This document shows, piece after piece, positions 1-10,699 of a DNA stretch of 64,000 nt. This DNA is from Dromiciops gliroides (taxonomy: Eukaryota > Chordata > Mammalia > Microbiotheria > Microbiotheriidae): the NCBI RefSeq assembly GCF_019393635.1, contig NC_057861.1, forward strand, positions 742,068,732 to 742,132,731, in the 5' to 3' direction. The position numbers were made by a program, and so were the translations under genes. The first letter of the stretch is position 1. Each line of letters begins with the position of its first letter. The notes below the pieces were generated by a model, which saw nothing but the letters and a program-made list of their open reading frames with translations, searched no databases and had not been told where the DNA came from.

Positions 1-572
1 ATAGAAACAAGCAGATTTGTGCTTTTTAGAGGATGAGCCCCTTCAGGTGTGAGTGAATCATTCTCTCCCTGTAAAAGACACAGAAGCTTTGAGGAGCTCA
101 TTTGCCCTGGGAAAGGATGGCTTCTTGACCTTTCCCCCAACCACTTATTGGCATAGACCAAGAAGAGGACCTTAGATTAAAAAAAAAAATTGAAACTTAG
201 AGTTTTTTAGTGATTGTTGGACAAATAGTCATTGCCTGGTTATGGCTTAGTCTACAGAGAGGAAGGTTTTGGAAATATATTGGATGGTCATGGTATAGTC
301 TTGGAGAGATGCCCAGTGTATGTAGCAAGAGGCTAAGTAGTTTACTCATAGTCACACAAAGAGTGTGTGTCTGGAACAGGATTTGAACTGTGGTCTTCCC
401 AACTCCAAGGCTGACCTCTCCCAATTATAGGGATATGAAGATGACAGTAGGTAGAGGTCTCTCACAGAGGTGATCTAGCTCCCTCCTGGAGGTGGTAGAG
501 ACTACAATTACCCATGAAGGAGCAAGCCCCAAAGAATCCCTCTAAGTGACCTTCAAGGTCAGCTAGGTGGCT
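1..572. other. Upstream intergenic DNA, mostly unassigned
   Basis: No exon, RNA gene or clear young repeat is visible. A decayed MIR-like stretch on the - strand lies at about 320-425, with the tell-tale order of a short GTCACAC core followed by GATTTGAACT. The rest looks unique or too old to name. Confidence 0.5.
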
Positions 573-850
573 GCTGCTGCTGTTTATCCTTCATTCTCAA
601 AGAGGACTATGACATCAGGAGGTGATGTCATGACTTGCACCAAATTGGATTTAAGTGAGGAAGACCTATGAAAGATCACCAACCTCTCTCCTCCAGAGCC
701 ATCTGGGTCCAGTAGCAAGACATACATCAGGACAACTGGAGATGGCCCTGGATGTTTAAGGCAACTGGGGTTAAGTGACTTGGCCAGGGTCACACAGCTA
801 GTAAGTGTCTGAGATGAGATTTAAACTCAGGTCCTCCTGACTCCAGGGCA
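573..850 (-). repeat. Marsupial SINE-like repeat with LINE-type 3-prime head
   Basis: It begins with a GCT-rich run, then TCCTTCATTCTCAAAGAGGA and a GACATCA motif. The same head occurs at 54335, 58905 and 61791. The right part (about 760-850) is a CORE-SINE segment in - orientation (ACTTGGCCAGGGTCACACAG). I read the whole as one composite retroposon whose 3-prime end lies at the left. Confidence 0.6.
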
Positions 851-960
851 CAGTGGATAGAGAGGGTTGGGCAAGGAGTTAGGAAGCCTTGAGTTCAAAT
901 CCAGATTCATGTAAAATGAGGATAACAATATCTCTAATACTAAAGTCCTTTCAGGGTTTC
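851..960 (+). repeat. MIR/MAR1-type CORE-SINE fragment
   Basis: CACAGTGGATAGAGAGGGTT, then GAGTTCAAATCC (the B-box of a tRNA-derived head), then a shortened tail with TAAAATGAGGATAACAATA. The central core is deleted. Confidence 0.55.
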
Positions 961-1299
961 TGAGTTCAAATGATGTGCTGTATGGAAATTGACAAATCTT
1001 AAAACCCTGCTGGACTAGAAGATCCTTCAGCGTAGAGATTTCCTTTTGCCATTGTTATATAATCTCTCACCCCTTCACCAGAGCTGGCCAGGATGCCTTT
1101 CACATAGGACCCTATCAAAAGTCACCAAAAGAATGAATAAATCTCATTACAACAAATTCCTATAAAACAAAATTCTTCCTAAGGTTTCCCCCCCCTCCAA
1201 AAAAAAGAGAAAATTATTCATTTCAACACTAGTTCATAGAATGTTAGACCAGGAAAGGATCTTAGAAATCATTTAACCTTGCACATATATAACATTTCA

Positions 1300-1672
1300 A
1301 ATTGCCTGCCTTCTCAATGGGGGGAAAGGGTCAAGAGGAAGGAGAGAATCTGAAACTCAAAAGTTTTTTAAAACGAATGTTAAAAATTGAAGGAAAAGGG
1401 GCAGCTAGATGGTGCAGTAGTTAAAGCACCGGCCCTGGATTCAGGAGTACCTGAGTTCAAATCTGGCCTCAGACACTTGACGCTTACTAGCTGTGTGACC
1501 CTGGGCAAGTCACTTAACCCCCACTGCCTGCAAAAAAACAAAAAAAATTGAAGGAAAAAAAAGCAAATGTTAAAAATTTTGTTTCAACATATAATTAACA
1601 TATAATTGGGAAAATTTATATATTAAACTGCTAAAATTGTTTTTACACATAATTGGGGAAAATAAAATATTA
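1300..1672 (+). repeat. L1 3-prime end, interrupted by a WSINE
   Basis: The purine-rich stretch followed by GAAACTCAAAAG, AATGTTAAAAATTG and a final GGGGAAAATAAAATATTAA is the terminal part of marsupial L1 elements, seen better preserved at 23578, 43081 and 49940. A WSINE at 1398 splits it. Confidence 0.7.
1398..1545 (+). mobile_element. WSINE1-like SINE
   Basis: Full head (GGGGCAGCTAGATGGTGCAG), B-box GAGTTCAAATC, core CTGTGTGACCCTGGGCAAGT and an A-rich tail. It sits inside the L1 3-prime end and is flanked by duplicates of AAAAATTGAAGGAAAA. Confidence 0.9.
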
Positions 1673-1696
1673 ATTTTTTTTTAATCACCTAGTCTA

Positions 1697-1847
1697 GGGG
1701 CAGCTAAGTGATGCAGTGGATAAAGCACTGGCCCTGGATTCAGGAGGACCTGAGTTCAAATCCAGCCTCAGACACTTGACACTTACTAGCTGTGTGACCC
1801 TGGGCAAGTCACTTAACCCCAATTGCCTCACACACACACACAAAAAA
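1697..1847 (+). mobile_element. WSINE1-like SINE with CA-rich tail
   Basis: Perfect 14-base target duplication AATCACCTAGTCTA at 1683-1696 and 1848-1861. The tail is (CA)n then A8 rather than pure A. Confidence 0.93.
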
Positions 1848-1861
1848 AATCACCTAGTCTA

Positions 1862-1960
1862 AACCCTTCATTTGACAGAAAAAGACCCTGAGGCTGAGAG
1901 AGATTCAGTTGCTTGCCCAAGATCATACAGGTATGGCTGTGGGCAGGATTCACACCAAGG
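1862..1960 (-). repeat. MIR-type SINE fragment
   Basis: Contains the reversed MIR 3-prime part (TTTGACAGAAAAAGACCCTGAG) and a decayed core (TTGCTTGCCCAAGATCATACAG). Confidence 0.5.
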
Positions 1961-2580
1961 ATTAGAGCCAAAAATGGCTTCAATGGTACTCTTCCTTAAA
2001 GTTTCCTGGGGCATTGACCGTGATAGTATTTTTTCCTCTGAAAACTGAAAAATGGATCCTTGTAACTGTCCATTAAATAATTGCAGTTTGATGGTTTTCT
2101 ACCTATTTGCTATAGTTCTCAGCTCTGCCTCTTGTTTTATATTATTTTCAACCAACTGGCAAGTGTTTACCGGATTCCTCCTGCAGAGATGTAGAATAAG
2201 CATCCTACTCCTAGAACTTACAGACCCAACTGTCTTCTAGGAGCTATAGAACTTCTGCCCAATGCCCTGTAGAGGGAGGGGGGCTCCCCAAGCCCCCTTC
2301 TGGCCTTGGCAGCCCCTGGGGCTGGTGGAGGGAGCATTCCCTTATTACTGACAGGTAGCAGTCACTGGTCATGAGTGAGTGGGTGGGGGACCAGTGGGGG
2401 GGGTTCTCAGTGTCCCAAATTGGAAGAATGCTGTGTGTTTTGTACAGTGGCTTAGCCAGGAAACAAACCTTAGATGGTTTCCATGGAAAATGCTCTAAAC
2501 AATAGACAAGACGTAAATGTTCAAGCTGGAAAAGACCTAAGCAGTCGCCTAGTTCCGCCCCCTCACTTCAGTCCTGTCAC
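1961..2580. other. Unassigned intergenic stretch
   Basis: G-rich runs occur near 2270-2410. No convincing splice-flanked exon or named repeat is seen; the short open frames here carry no motif. Confidence 0.4.
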
Positions 2581-3010
2581 TCGAGCATTTAAGCACCTAC
2601 TATGTGCCAGACACTGGGGAAACAAGCAAGAAAAGCAACGGACGGCTCTGTCCTCTAGCAGCTTACTTACTCTCCACTGAGAGAATACAACGGGTACACA
2701 GAGAAGTGAAGACAAATAGTTTCAAAAGTAATTTCAAGAAGGAGGGATCATTAACAACTTGGGTGGAGATGAGGAAAGCTTTCTTGTAGGATCAGGAACT
2801 CCTGGTGCTGAGGCAGGCATAGAATGCTAGCCCCTGGGAGAATCTGGGAAGGCTTCCTGGGAGAGTCAGTGGCTGAGCTAAGCCTTGAAGGGAGATCAGA
2901 AGCTGGAGAGGCAGCAGAGAGAAGGTGGCTGTGCATTGAGGGAGGCTGGGGATTCTTAGAGACAGAGGGTGGGTAAGTGGGGATTCCAGACCTTAGAACC
3001 ACCATGCAAA
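2581..3010 (+). repeat. Ancient mammal-wide interspersed repeat
   Basis: Shows AAGCACCTACTATGTGCCAG, then CTAGCAGCTTAC and further on GGAAGGCTTCCTGGGAG and AGCTAAGCCTTGAAGGGA. The same word order recurs at 6420, 25750, 37440, 38290, 43700 and 45290. I do not assign the family with certainty (L2-related is possible). Confidence 0.55.
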
Positions 3011-3470
3011 GGCAGGGAGACAGGAGAGAGGACCTTGTATTTCCTTCCGGACCCAGCTCAAGTGCCATGAAGCCTTTACTGATCCACTTAAGTGACTAGT
3101 GCCTCTCTGTCCCCCAAATCAATCTGTATGGGTTTTTTGTTTTGTTTTGCTTTGTATCCGAAAGGCACGTGTGCCCCAGGTTGTGTCCACTTGAGTTAGC
3201 TAAATGCATAGCTGCAGTTCATTATGGTATCGATTAATATCCCTGGAATCTAGCCCATCTTTTTCTGGAGGAGACTGTGGTTTACATCTTGAGAGGAGCA
3301 GAAGGACCCTGGCTGGGTGCCTGGTCTTTCACTTGCCTACCTCTAGGAGTCACATCAAGCTAGAATTCTATCCATCTGCCCTCTCAAATATCTCTGGTCT
3401 AGAGGTATGATGTTTAGAAGTTCAGAAGGAAAGCTGTTTCCCTGGTCACCCTTAAGGGGGACGGTCACTC
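3011..3470. other. Unassigned intergenic stretch
   Basis: Includes a small T-rich run near 3133-3155. No exon evidence is visible. Confidence 0.4.
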
Positions 3471-3706
3471 TTAGACAGCTGGATAGCTGGGGCTGGAGTC
3501 AGGAAGACTCATCTTTCTGAGTTCAAATCTGAATTCCAGCACTTACTATCTTTGTGAGCCTGGGAAAGTGACTTAACCTTGCTAACCTCAGTTTTCTCAT
3601 CTGTCAAATGAGCTGGAGAAGGAAATGGCAAACCACTCCAGTATCTTCACCAAGAAATCCCCAAGTGGTGTCAGGAAGAGTTGAATACAACTGAACAAAA
3701 ACAAAT
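3471..3706 (+). repeat. MAR1-type SINE
   Basis: tRNA-like head, decayed core, then the diagnostic tail GCTGGAGAAGGAAATGGCAA, ACCACTCCAGTATCTTCACC and a terminal CAACTGAACAAAAACAAA. Confidence 0.8.
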
Positions 3707-4304
3707 TCTCAGCTTATGTTTGACAATTTAGTTCCTTCCCATAAAAAGCAATACTAGTTACAGAAAAGACCATTATAAATATCAAATACCTAGCAACTAA
3801 ACCCATTTGTCCAAGCAAATGACAAACAGAAACTGGATAAGTTACATAAAGTAGGGTATCTCAAAGAATATATGAGTGTGAGGAACTCTTCAGCTGGGAG
3901 CCAGATGAGATAATAGCTCAAACCAAGAGAAGGGAACTGATCTCACTCAAGAAGGTTCATTCTAGTAGTTTCTAGGGAGGCAAGCTGAAATTCAGGGAAC
4001 TGTTGAACTAGCTTCTACATATCTCCCTCTCCTCTCTCCATGTGTTTCTTTCAAAAATTCTCAGGAACCACATGGATCCCTCTCACAAGAAGCTCTGCCA
4101 CCAACTCAATTAGTAACCCCCAAATCAGGTATTTGGTGCCACATTGTGCTCAACATTCTCTCTACCAGTCTGGAGTCACATCTCCTTCCACATATGCAGC
4201 AGCATGTGAAACATCACAGACTTGGTTGGAAGTTCTGTTTCCATATCTATTTTGTATTTACCTATGTACATGTTGTCTCTGATGATATGATCATAGGATT
4301 ATAA
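3707..4304. other. Unassigned intergenic stretch
   Basis: Mildly AT-rich, with no recognised repeat and no exon with splice sites. Confidence 0.4.
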
Positions 4305-4316
4305 ATTTAGACCTGG

Positions 4317-4466
4317 GGGGCAGCTAGGTGGCGCAGTGGATAGAGCATCAGCCCTGGAGTCAGGAGTACCTGAGTTCAAATCTGGCCTCAGACACTTAAC
4401 ACTTACTAGCTGTGTGACCCTGGGCAAGTCACTTAACCCCAATTGCCTCACTAAAAAAAAAAAAAT
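4317..4466 (+). mobile_element. WSINE1-like SINE
   Basis: Flanked by a perfect 12-base duplication ATTTAGACCTGG at 4305-4316 and 4467-4478, with an A13 tail. Confidence 0.93.
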
Positions 4467-4566
4467 ATTTAGACCTGGAAAAGACCTGACCTGCGAAGTC
4501 ATCCAGTCTAACTTTCTCATTATACAGATTGAAAAAACTGAAGCCATAAAGGGTGGTGATCTGTGC

Positions 4567-4815
4567 AAGCTAGGTGGCACTGCAGTAGATAGAGCACTGG
4601 GCTTGTAATCAGGAAGACTCATCTTCATGAGTTCAAATCCAGCCTTAGACACTTACTAGTTTTGTGACCCTAGGCAAGTGGCTTAACCCTGTTTGCCTCA
4701 GTTTCCTCATCTGTCAAATGAGCTGGAGAAGGAAAAGGCAAACCATTTTTGCCAAGAAAACCCCAAATGCAGTCACAAAGAGTCATATACAACTGAAAAA
4801 TAATTGAACAACAAG
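4567..4815 (+). repeat. MAR1-type SINE
   Basis: Head AGCTAGGTGGCACTGCAGTA, core, then CATCTGTCAAATGAGCTGGA and the terminal AATTGAACAACAAG. It is complete or nearly so but diverged. Confidence 0.8.
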
Positions 4816-4869
4816 TAGCAGCGCCAAAATTTGAATAAAGACCTTTTGATGTTCCCAAATCAGGAGCAT

Positions 4870-4975
4870 ATGCAGTCCAAGTCCTCTCATTTTACAAATG
4901 AGGAAATTGAGGCCCAGGGAAGTTAATTTCCCAAATTACCACAGCTTGGTAGAGTCAGGACCAGAATCTAGGTTT
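4870..4975 (-). repeat. MIR-type SINE fragment
   Basis: CATTTTACAAATGAGGAAAT followed by TTGAGGCCCAGGGAAGTTAA is the reversed MIR 3-prime region. Confidence 0.6.
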
Positions 4976-5110
4976 CCTGTCTCCTGGTCAGGTGATCTTT
5001 CCCCCATAGACCTTGTGGGGGGAAAAAAACCCAAAACCAAAATGTTTGCAACACAATACTTATGAGTTAGGGGTTCTTTGTGTTTCAAGACATTAAAAAT
5101 AGGAAATGGG

Positions 5111-5253
5111 GGACAGCTAGGTGGTACAGTGAATAGAGCACCAGCCCTGGAGTCAGGAGGACCTGAGTTCAAATCTGGCCTCAGACACTTAACACTTACT
5201 AGCTGTGTGACCCTGGGCAAGTCACTTAACCCCAATTGCCTCACCAAAAAAAA
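5111..5253 (+). mobile_element. WSINE1-like SINE
   Basis: Perfect 16-base target duplication AAAAATAGGAAATGGG at 5095-5110 and 5254-5269. Confidence 0.93.
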
Positions 5254-5374
5254 AAAAATAGGAAATGGGTCCCTTCTTCCCAATATGCCCAAGGAGCCAC
5301 TTGAGCAATGCCATAAGGCCAACAGTACTCCTAGTCAATCCATGACATCTAGGGAACCTCTGGTGAAAACTCAT

Positions 5375-5800
5375 TTTATGCTCAGACCTCTGACTTTCCC
5401 CCATGCCTAAAATGTATTCCCTCCTCATCTCTGACTCTCAGAGCCCAAATCTTCCTTCAAGGCCCAGCCCAGATACCATCTCCTCCAAGAAGCCTTCCCT
5501 GATTTTTCCAGTTGCTAGTTTTTTTCTCCCTACTCAAATCTCCTTGTATCATGTGCTTCTCTGGGGACATGTTGTCTCCCCTCATTAGAATGTAAGCTCT
5601 CAGGGGGCAGCTAGGTGGTGCAGTGGATAGAGCACTGGCCCTGGATTCAGGAGGACCTGAGTTCCAATCCGACCTCAGACACTTGACACTTACCAGCTGT
5701 GTGACCCTGGGCAAGTCACTTGACCCTCACTGCCCTGAAAAAAAAAAAAAAGTAATAATATAATGTAAGCTCTCCGAGGTCAGGGACTGTCCTTTGGTGG
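5375..5800 (+). repeat. L2 3-prime end, interrupted by a WSINE
   Basis: Carries the L2-like words TCAAGGCCCAGCCCAGATAC, AAGCCTTCCCTGATTTTTCC and TTAGAATGTAAGCTCTC, then resumes after the SINE with GAGGTCAGGGACTGTCCTTT. Confidence 0.7.
5602..5761 (+). mobile_element. WSINE1-like SINE
   Basis: Inserted in the L2 piece with the duplication AATGTAAGCTCTC (13 bases) at 5589-5601 and 5762-5774. Confidence 0.92.
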
Positions 5801-5859
5801 GGGTAGGTTTTGTTTTGGTTTTGCTTTTAATCTTTCTTTCTCTAGTGTTTTATAGTATT

Positions 5860-6192
5860 AAGTGGCATAGAGTGAATATAGTGTTGGTCTTAGACTCCAA
5901 AAACCTGGTTCAGATTCTATCTCTGACTCAATGACAAGATTATAGATAGAGAATGGGAAGGGACCTTAGAGGTCATCAATTCCAACCCCCTCCTCTTACC
6001 CATGCGGAAACCGAGCCCACGTGTAGCACAGTGAATAGGACACTCAGTTTGGAATCAAGGTCCTAGGACACTCACTAGCCAGGTGACATTGGGCAAGTCA
6101 TTTGACAATTTTCCACCTCAGTTTCCTCATCTGTAAAATGAGAGTGTTTGATTTGGCGGTCTTTAAGACCCTTCTAACTGTAAATCTATGAG
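5860..6192 (+). repeat. MIR/THER1-type SINE pieces
   Basis: Two decayed CORE-SINE heads (near 5870 and 6015). The second shows TGACATTGGGCAAGTCATTT and CTCATCTGTAAAATGAGAGT, ending near CTGTAAATCTATGAG. Confidence 0.65.
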
Positions 6193-6419
6193 CCAGTGTG
6201 TGCAGGGCATGAACTCAGATCTTCCTGGGTTTGAGGTCAGCTCTATCCATTATCCCAGAATGCTGATGAAATCCAAATTACTGGAGATTTTTCATTATTT
6301 TGTAACCCAACCTAGCTTCTTATTATGGACACAGTTGGAGCTTCTCCAAAATGCTAGCGAGTAGTTAGAAGGTACCTCATTCATTCAATCAGTCAATCGA
6401 TGGAGAAGCATTTTTTATC

Positions 6420-6605
6420 AAGACCTATTCTGGGGAAATACTCAATTCATCAGTGCTTAGTAAGCCCTGACTCCGTGCCAAACACTGCTGGCAGTCGGAC
6501 ATACAAAGGCTAAAATTAAAATTAAATGGTTCTTCCTTTCAAAGAACTTACATCCTGCTGGGGTGGGGAGTGGGGGTAGATAACAAGTACATTTAGAAAT
6601 ACATA
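6420..6605 (+). repeat. Ancient interspersed repeat, left part
   Basis: AGTAAGCCCTGACTCCGTGC and GGACATACAAAGGC match the repeat at 2581. Its continuation lies at 7255-7400, on the far side of a WSINE and an L1 end. Confidence 0.5.
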
Positions 6606-6625
6606 CAAGGGAAAAAAAATCTATA

Positions 6626-6765
6626 GGGGCAGCTAGGTGGTGCAGTGGATAGAGCACCAGACCTGGTCAGGAGGACCTGAGCTCAAATCCGGCCTCAGAC
6701 ACTTGACACTTACTAGCTGTGTGACCCTGGGCAAGTCACTTAATCCCAATTGCCTCACCAAAAAA
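6626..6765 (+). mobile_element. WSINE1-like SINE
   Basis: Typical head and core. The tail is an (AAAAG)n run to about 6790. No clean target duplication could be assigned, because AAATACATACAAG-like words occur three times around this nested site. Confidence 0.88.
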
Positions 6766-6790
6766 GAAAAGAAAAGAAAAGAAAAGAAAT

Positions 6791-7253
6791 ATATACAAGA
6801 ATATAAGAAATGACAAGCAGGATGATTTCAGAAAGGCCTGGAAAGACTTGTATGAACTGATATAGTGAAGTGAGCAGAGTCAGGAGATCATTGTGCACAG
6901 TGACAGCAATACTGTTTGATGAAGAGCTGTGAATGACTTAACTACTCTGCAATACAATGATCCAAGAGAATCCCAAAGGACTAATGATGAAGCATACTAT
7001 CCACCTCCAAAGAAAGAGCAGATATTGATTGAACACAGACTGAAGCTGCTATTTTTCACTTTCTTTCATTTAAATTTTCTTATACAAAATAACTAATATG
7101 ATAATGTTTTTACATAATTGCACATGTATAACCTATATTTGATTGCTTACTGCCTTGGAGAGGAAGGAGGGGAAGGATGGAAGGAGACATAAAATTTGGA
7201 ACTGAAAACTTTAAATAAAAATGTTTTTTATTAAAAATAAATGCTTTTAAAAA
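6791..7253 (+). repeat. L1 3-prime end
   Basis: Shows AATGACAAGCAGGATGATTT, GAACTGATATAGTGAAGTGA, AATACAATGATCCAAGAGAA and the terminal A-rich stretch after AAATTTGGAACTGAAAAC. It contains the last L1 ORF2 codons in decayed form plus the 3-prime UTR. Confidence 0.75.
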
Positions 7254-7400
7254 AGGGAATACATACAAGATAAATACAAAATAAATTCAAGGTAACTGGT
7301 GGGGTGTCAAGAAAGGCTTCATGTAGGAGATGGGACTTGAGTTGAATGCTGGTAGCAACTAGAGATTCTAAGAAACCAAGGCAAGGCATTATAGACATAG

Positions 7401-7550
7401 GGGGCATCTAGGTGGTGCAGTGGATAAAGCACTGGCCCTGGATTCTGGAGGACCTGAGTTCAAATCCGACCTCAGACACTTAACACTTACTAGCTGTGTG
7501 ACCCTGGGCAAGTCACTTAACCCCAATTGCCTCACTAAAAAAAAAAAAAA
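7401..7550 (+). mobile_element. WSINE1-like SINE
   Basis: Full-length copy ending in A14 and directly joined to a GAAT-type microsatellite. No target duplication is apparent. Confidence 0.88.
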
Positions 7551-7606
7551 TGAGTGAATGAATGGATGGATGGATGAATGAATGAATGAATGAATGAATG
7601 AATGAA
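7551..7606 (+). repeat. (TGAA)n / (GGAT)n microsatellite
   Basis: Runs of TGAATGAATGAA with four GGAT-type units, likely grown from the tail of the preceding SINE. Confidence 0.9.
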
Positions 7607-8204
7607 TTTGTTGCTCTTTTTAATTGACACACAAAAGCACCTTCACTCTGGCCTTTCCTGTAACAAAAGGCATAGCTTCCAAATGTCAAGGTCTCAGGAC
7701 TGTGACTCTGGTTTCACTGATATCTCTGCGTCTCAGTCACCAGGATCTCATTGTCTTGTTTGTTAACAAGAGATGCAGATCTCCACCTGCCAAAGACTGA
7801 AGGAGCCACCCACAAGGGAACAAAGTGTTCCCCCCATCCTGCAGGATGAGAATCCTGCTGCCTTCTTTATTGGGGGGCATCAGCTTCATTCAAGTCACCA
7901 GCAGTTACAAGGAGAGGGCCAACAGGCCAAAGGCTCTGCATGAATTTCATTGACTATATTTCTGTCATGGAAGAGCCCTGGGCCAATGGCCAAACCTGGT
8001 GCCAGCTAGGCTCAGAACCCCTTGCGGCTTGGGATTTCTGGAACCTGAGCTATCTGAATCCAAACCCAGGGCTCCATACTGTCTCCTCCCTACTCAAATC
8101 TCTGGTTTAAACAAGCTTCATGGGATTACATTTGATCTATTTAATAAACTCTCGTTAAAGTCTTTTAGTAGCATCCAGTTGTATATAATTAAGGGGCTGA
8201 TTCT
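7607..8204 (+). other. Unassigned; possible old LTR 3-prime part
   Basis: The stretch ends with TTTAATAAACTCTCGTTAAA, which resembles the poly(A) signal region of a retroviral LTR (AATAAA at about 8141). No TG...CA boundary pair or second LTR was found, so this stays a guess. Confidence 0.3.
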
Positions 8205-8690
8205 GCCTCGGCTCAGGGGGCCACGTTTTAAGAAAGGCATTGATAAGCTGGCTCAGGGAATCCAGAGGAGATCAATCAGAATGGTGAAGGGACTGGAGTC
8301 AGTGGCATATGAAGACTGTTTGAAGAAGGGGGGTGGGGCATGTTTAGCCTGGACAAACTAAGATGAGCTGTCTTCAAGTATTTGAAGGGCTGTCACATGG
8401 AGGAAGGATTATACTTATTTTGCTTGGACCCAGTAGAGAGAACTAGAAACAATAAATAGGAAATTCAGAGACACATTGAGACTTGATGTAAAGAAAAACT
8501 TCCTAGGATTTAGAGTCGTCCAAGAGTAGAATGGGTTGCCAGGAGAGGCAGCCAGTCCCTTCTCCTTGGAGGGCATCGGGCACAGGCTCAATGCCCACTT
8601 GTCAGGCTTCTTCCGGTGGGGATTCTTATTGGAGGAGTGGGACAAGATGACCAATGAGGTTTCTTCCAACTCTCAAGTTTGGTGATAGGA
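8205..8690 (+). repeat. CR1/L3 LINE 3-prime region
   Basis: Carries the typical CR1-clade word order: TTTAGCCTGGACAAACTAAG, CTTCAAGTATTTGAAGGGCT, AAAAACTTCCTAGGATTTAG and GTCCAAGAGTAGAATGGGTT. Strongly decayed. Confidence 0.75.
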
Positions 8691-8834
8691 TTTTAAATTA
8701 GGTCTGTTATACCATCCTTGCCATGTCTCTGCTTGGTATGACATTGTTAATTCAGTATAATCAAGTATATGCAAAATCTGAGGGAGCCTACAACTTGTAG
8801 GGCAGGTTCCCCAGCAGAGAAATAGCCTAGTTTT

Positions 8835-8994
8835 GTTGTTGTTGTTGTTGTTGTTTTTAGTGAGGCAATTGGGGTTAAGTGACTTGCCCAGGGTCACACA
8901 GCTAGTAAGAGTTAAGTGTCTGAGGCCGGATTTGAACTCAGGTACCCCTGACTCCAGGACTGGTGCTCTATCCACTGCACCACCTGGCTACCCC
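8835..8994 (-). mobile_element. WSINE1-like SINE with (GTT)n tail
   Basis: Reverse copy. The tail side is a (GTT)n run at about 8833-8856. The flanks GAAATAGCCTAGTTTT (8819-8834) and GAAATTGCCTAGTTTT (8995-9010) are a 16-base duplication with one mismatch. Confidence 0.92.
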
Positions 8995-9010
8995 GAAATT
9001 GCCTAGTTTT

Positions 9011-10125
9011 AAGATCTAGTTAAGCTATGTATATAGTTTAAGATCTAGTCTGTGTATTTACCTCCTCCAAGACTGTAGGTCACAAGCCCCCATCAATGGG
9101 TTACTCTTAATAATTGTTAACCAGAAGACAACTAGTTCTAAGCAAATGCATATAAAGGATTGGCACAGGAAGAAAAGTAGCAAGAAAATGTATTTCCCAT
9201 AAACTTGGGAACACACTCTCCCACAAATACACACATCGGTGGGAAAAGTGGACACACAAAGTGGACACACAAAGAGAGCACATTAACACATTATAGAGAA
9301 CAATAGTCTACATGTGTGGCCCTGGCGCATGTGTGTATGGAGGGGTGCACAGTTGAGGAAGACGAGAGGAGGGGTATGCACAACTCAAGGCCGAAGGGCC
9401 CCAGAGAGCTTTTTATGATGTCATAGAACTGCCCCAGTGACATCCAAAGGGTCCTATGTTTTTACTGCTGGGGTGCTGCTCTGTTCTAGTCCCCACAGCT
9501 TTGAGATTCTGGCTCAGCTGAAATCCTTGGGTCGAACGCTGCCGTGTTCTTTTAGTTTAAACCCAAGATAGAGGTTTCCCCAGGAAAAGGCAGAAGGAGC
9601 CTTTGTCTGAGCCCCGGCTTTCTGCTTCCTTCGGAGATTTGGTTGGTAAAGCCTTTTATCTCTCTGGTAAGAGATTCACAGTCCCAAGTGTCCAAGCTCT
9701 TTAGGTCAGAGTACAAGGTTAGGCCAAGTAGCTAAAACACTCAGGCTTAACCTTTTCTCTGGACTCCTCTTTTCAGTGAGAGTCTTGAGGCCCTCAGTCA
9801 GACAACTGAACCTAGAATGATTTATCAGCATGCTTCCCAAATGTTTATCTCTGATCATGGCTAGGCTAAAAACCAGGTAAAGGTGATTTACCTAATAACT
9901 ACCCAACAGCTCCGGGTGTTCAGTGTTCGCTTTTGTAAACCCTAGATCTCTTCTGTTAGCCCCCGTAGGTGAGTGGGCAGAGAGAAGGCTCAGGGACAAG
10001 CTGAGGGGGTGGGAGGGTGGTGAAGATTGGGAGGAGGGCTTCAACTACCCCCTAGCCACATTCCTGGCCCCTTCCTAGGCAGATAAGGCTGATATGGACT
10101 CCAAAGGTCCCATACCATTACAGAT
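9011..10125. other. Unassigned intergenic stretch
   Basis: About 1.1 kb without a named repeat or exon. It runs into the LTR-like segment at 10284 and may be part of the same old element, but I see no boundary. Confidence 0.35.
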
Positions 10126-10142
10126 AAAGCTGTTTTCTTTTT

Positions 10143-10266
10143 TTTCCCCAGGGCAATGAGACTTGTCACACAACTAGTAAGTGTCAAATGTCTGAGGCCA
10201 GATTCAAACTCAGGTCCTCCTGAATCCAGGGCCGGTGCTTTATCCACTGTGTCACCTAGCTGCCCC
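10143..10266 (-). mobile_element. WSINE1-like SINE
   Basis: Perfect 17-base duplication AAAGCTGTTTTCTTTTT at 10126-10142 and 10267-10283. The copy is slightly shortened near its 3-prime side. Confidence 0.93.
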
Positions 10267-10283
10267 AAAGCTGTTTTCTTTTT

Positions 10284-10583
10284 ATAAAATTCTTTAGGAT
10301 TCTAGCTGCTCACCCATTCTGGCTTTACTCTCAATTTGCAAAAGACCCTCACAGAAGTTGCTACATCATCTAGATGTAGTTTAATCCCATCGGTCCTTTA
10401 CTGATCTAGACAAAAGAATCTATCTCCATTTCTTTTGTTCCCTTGTGTTTGTTCCAGATGAGATTTGATGAAGTTTCTCAAGGAGAACTGGACTTTCTGG
10501 AAGGGGGGGGGGAGGGGAGAAGGGACCAAGAAACTGATCTCTGGGTCCCCCAAGAAATCAGTTATTAATAACTGTTTTCTCAC
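10284..10583 (+). repeat. LTR-like segment, family shared with 42.5 kb
   Basis: From AAAGACCCTCACAGAAG onward the sequence runs parallel to 42520-42748: ATCCCAT, GATCTAGACAAAAGAATCTA, TTTCTTTTGTTCCCTTGTGT, a G-run, CTGATCTCTGGGTCCCCCAA and the end TTTTCTCACA. I infer a retroviral LTR from the end sequence and the two-copy pattern. Confidence 0.5.
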
Positions 10584-10699
10584 AACCCCCTTCACACAGG
10601 CAATTCTAGCCAAACTGGCCTGCTGGTGGTTTCCACCATTCCTGCTTGCTATGTTCTACAAATATCTTAGGTTTAGCACCTCTAAAACTGAACTCATTA

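Noticed and set aside
1398..1545. tRNA genes suggested by GGTTCAAATC-like B-boxes in many places
   Set aside because: These are tRNA-derived heads of CORE-SINEs; no cloverleaf with an acceptor stem was seen.
4299..4652. Recurring protein-like frames such as MDRAPALESG..PEFKSGLRHLTL and SDLPRVTQLVSVKCLRPDLNSG, found dozens of times on both strands
   Set aside because: They are conceptual translations of the WSINE consensus in its two orientations, not genes.
7551..7606. CRISPR-like spaced repeats
   Set aside because: A simple GAAT/GGAT microsatellite in vertebrate DNA; no spacers.
7607..8204. Full endogenous retrovirus around the AATAAACTCTC word
   Set aside because: No second LTR, primer-binding site, or gag/pol frames could be found nearby.
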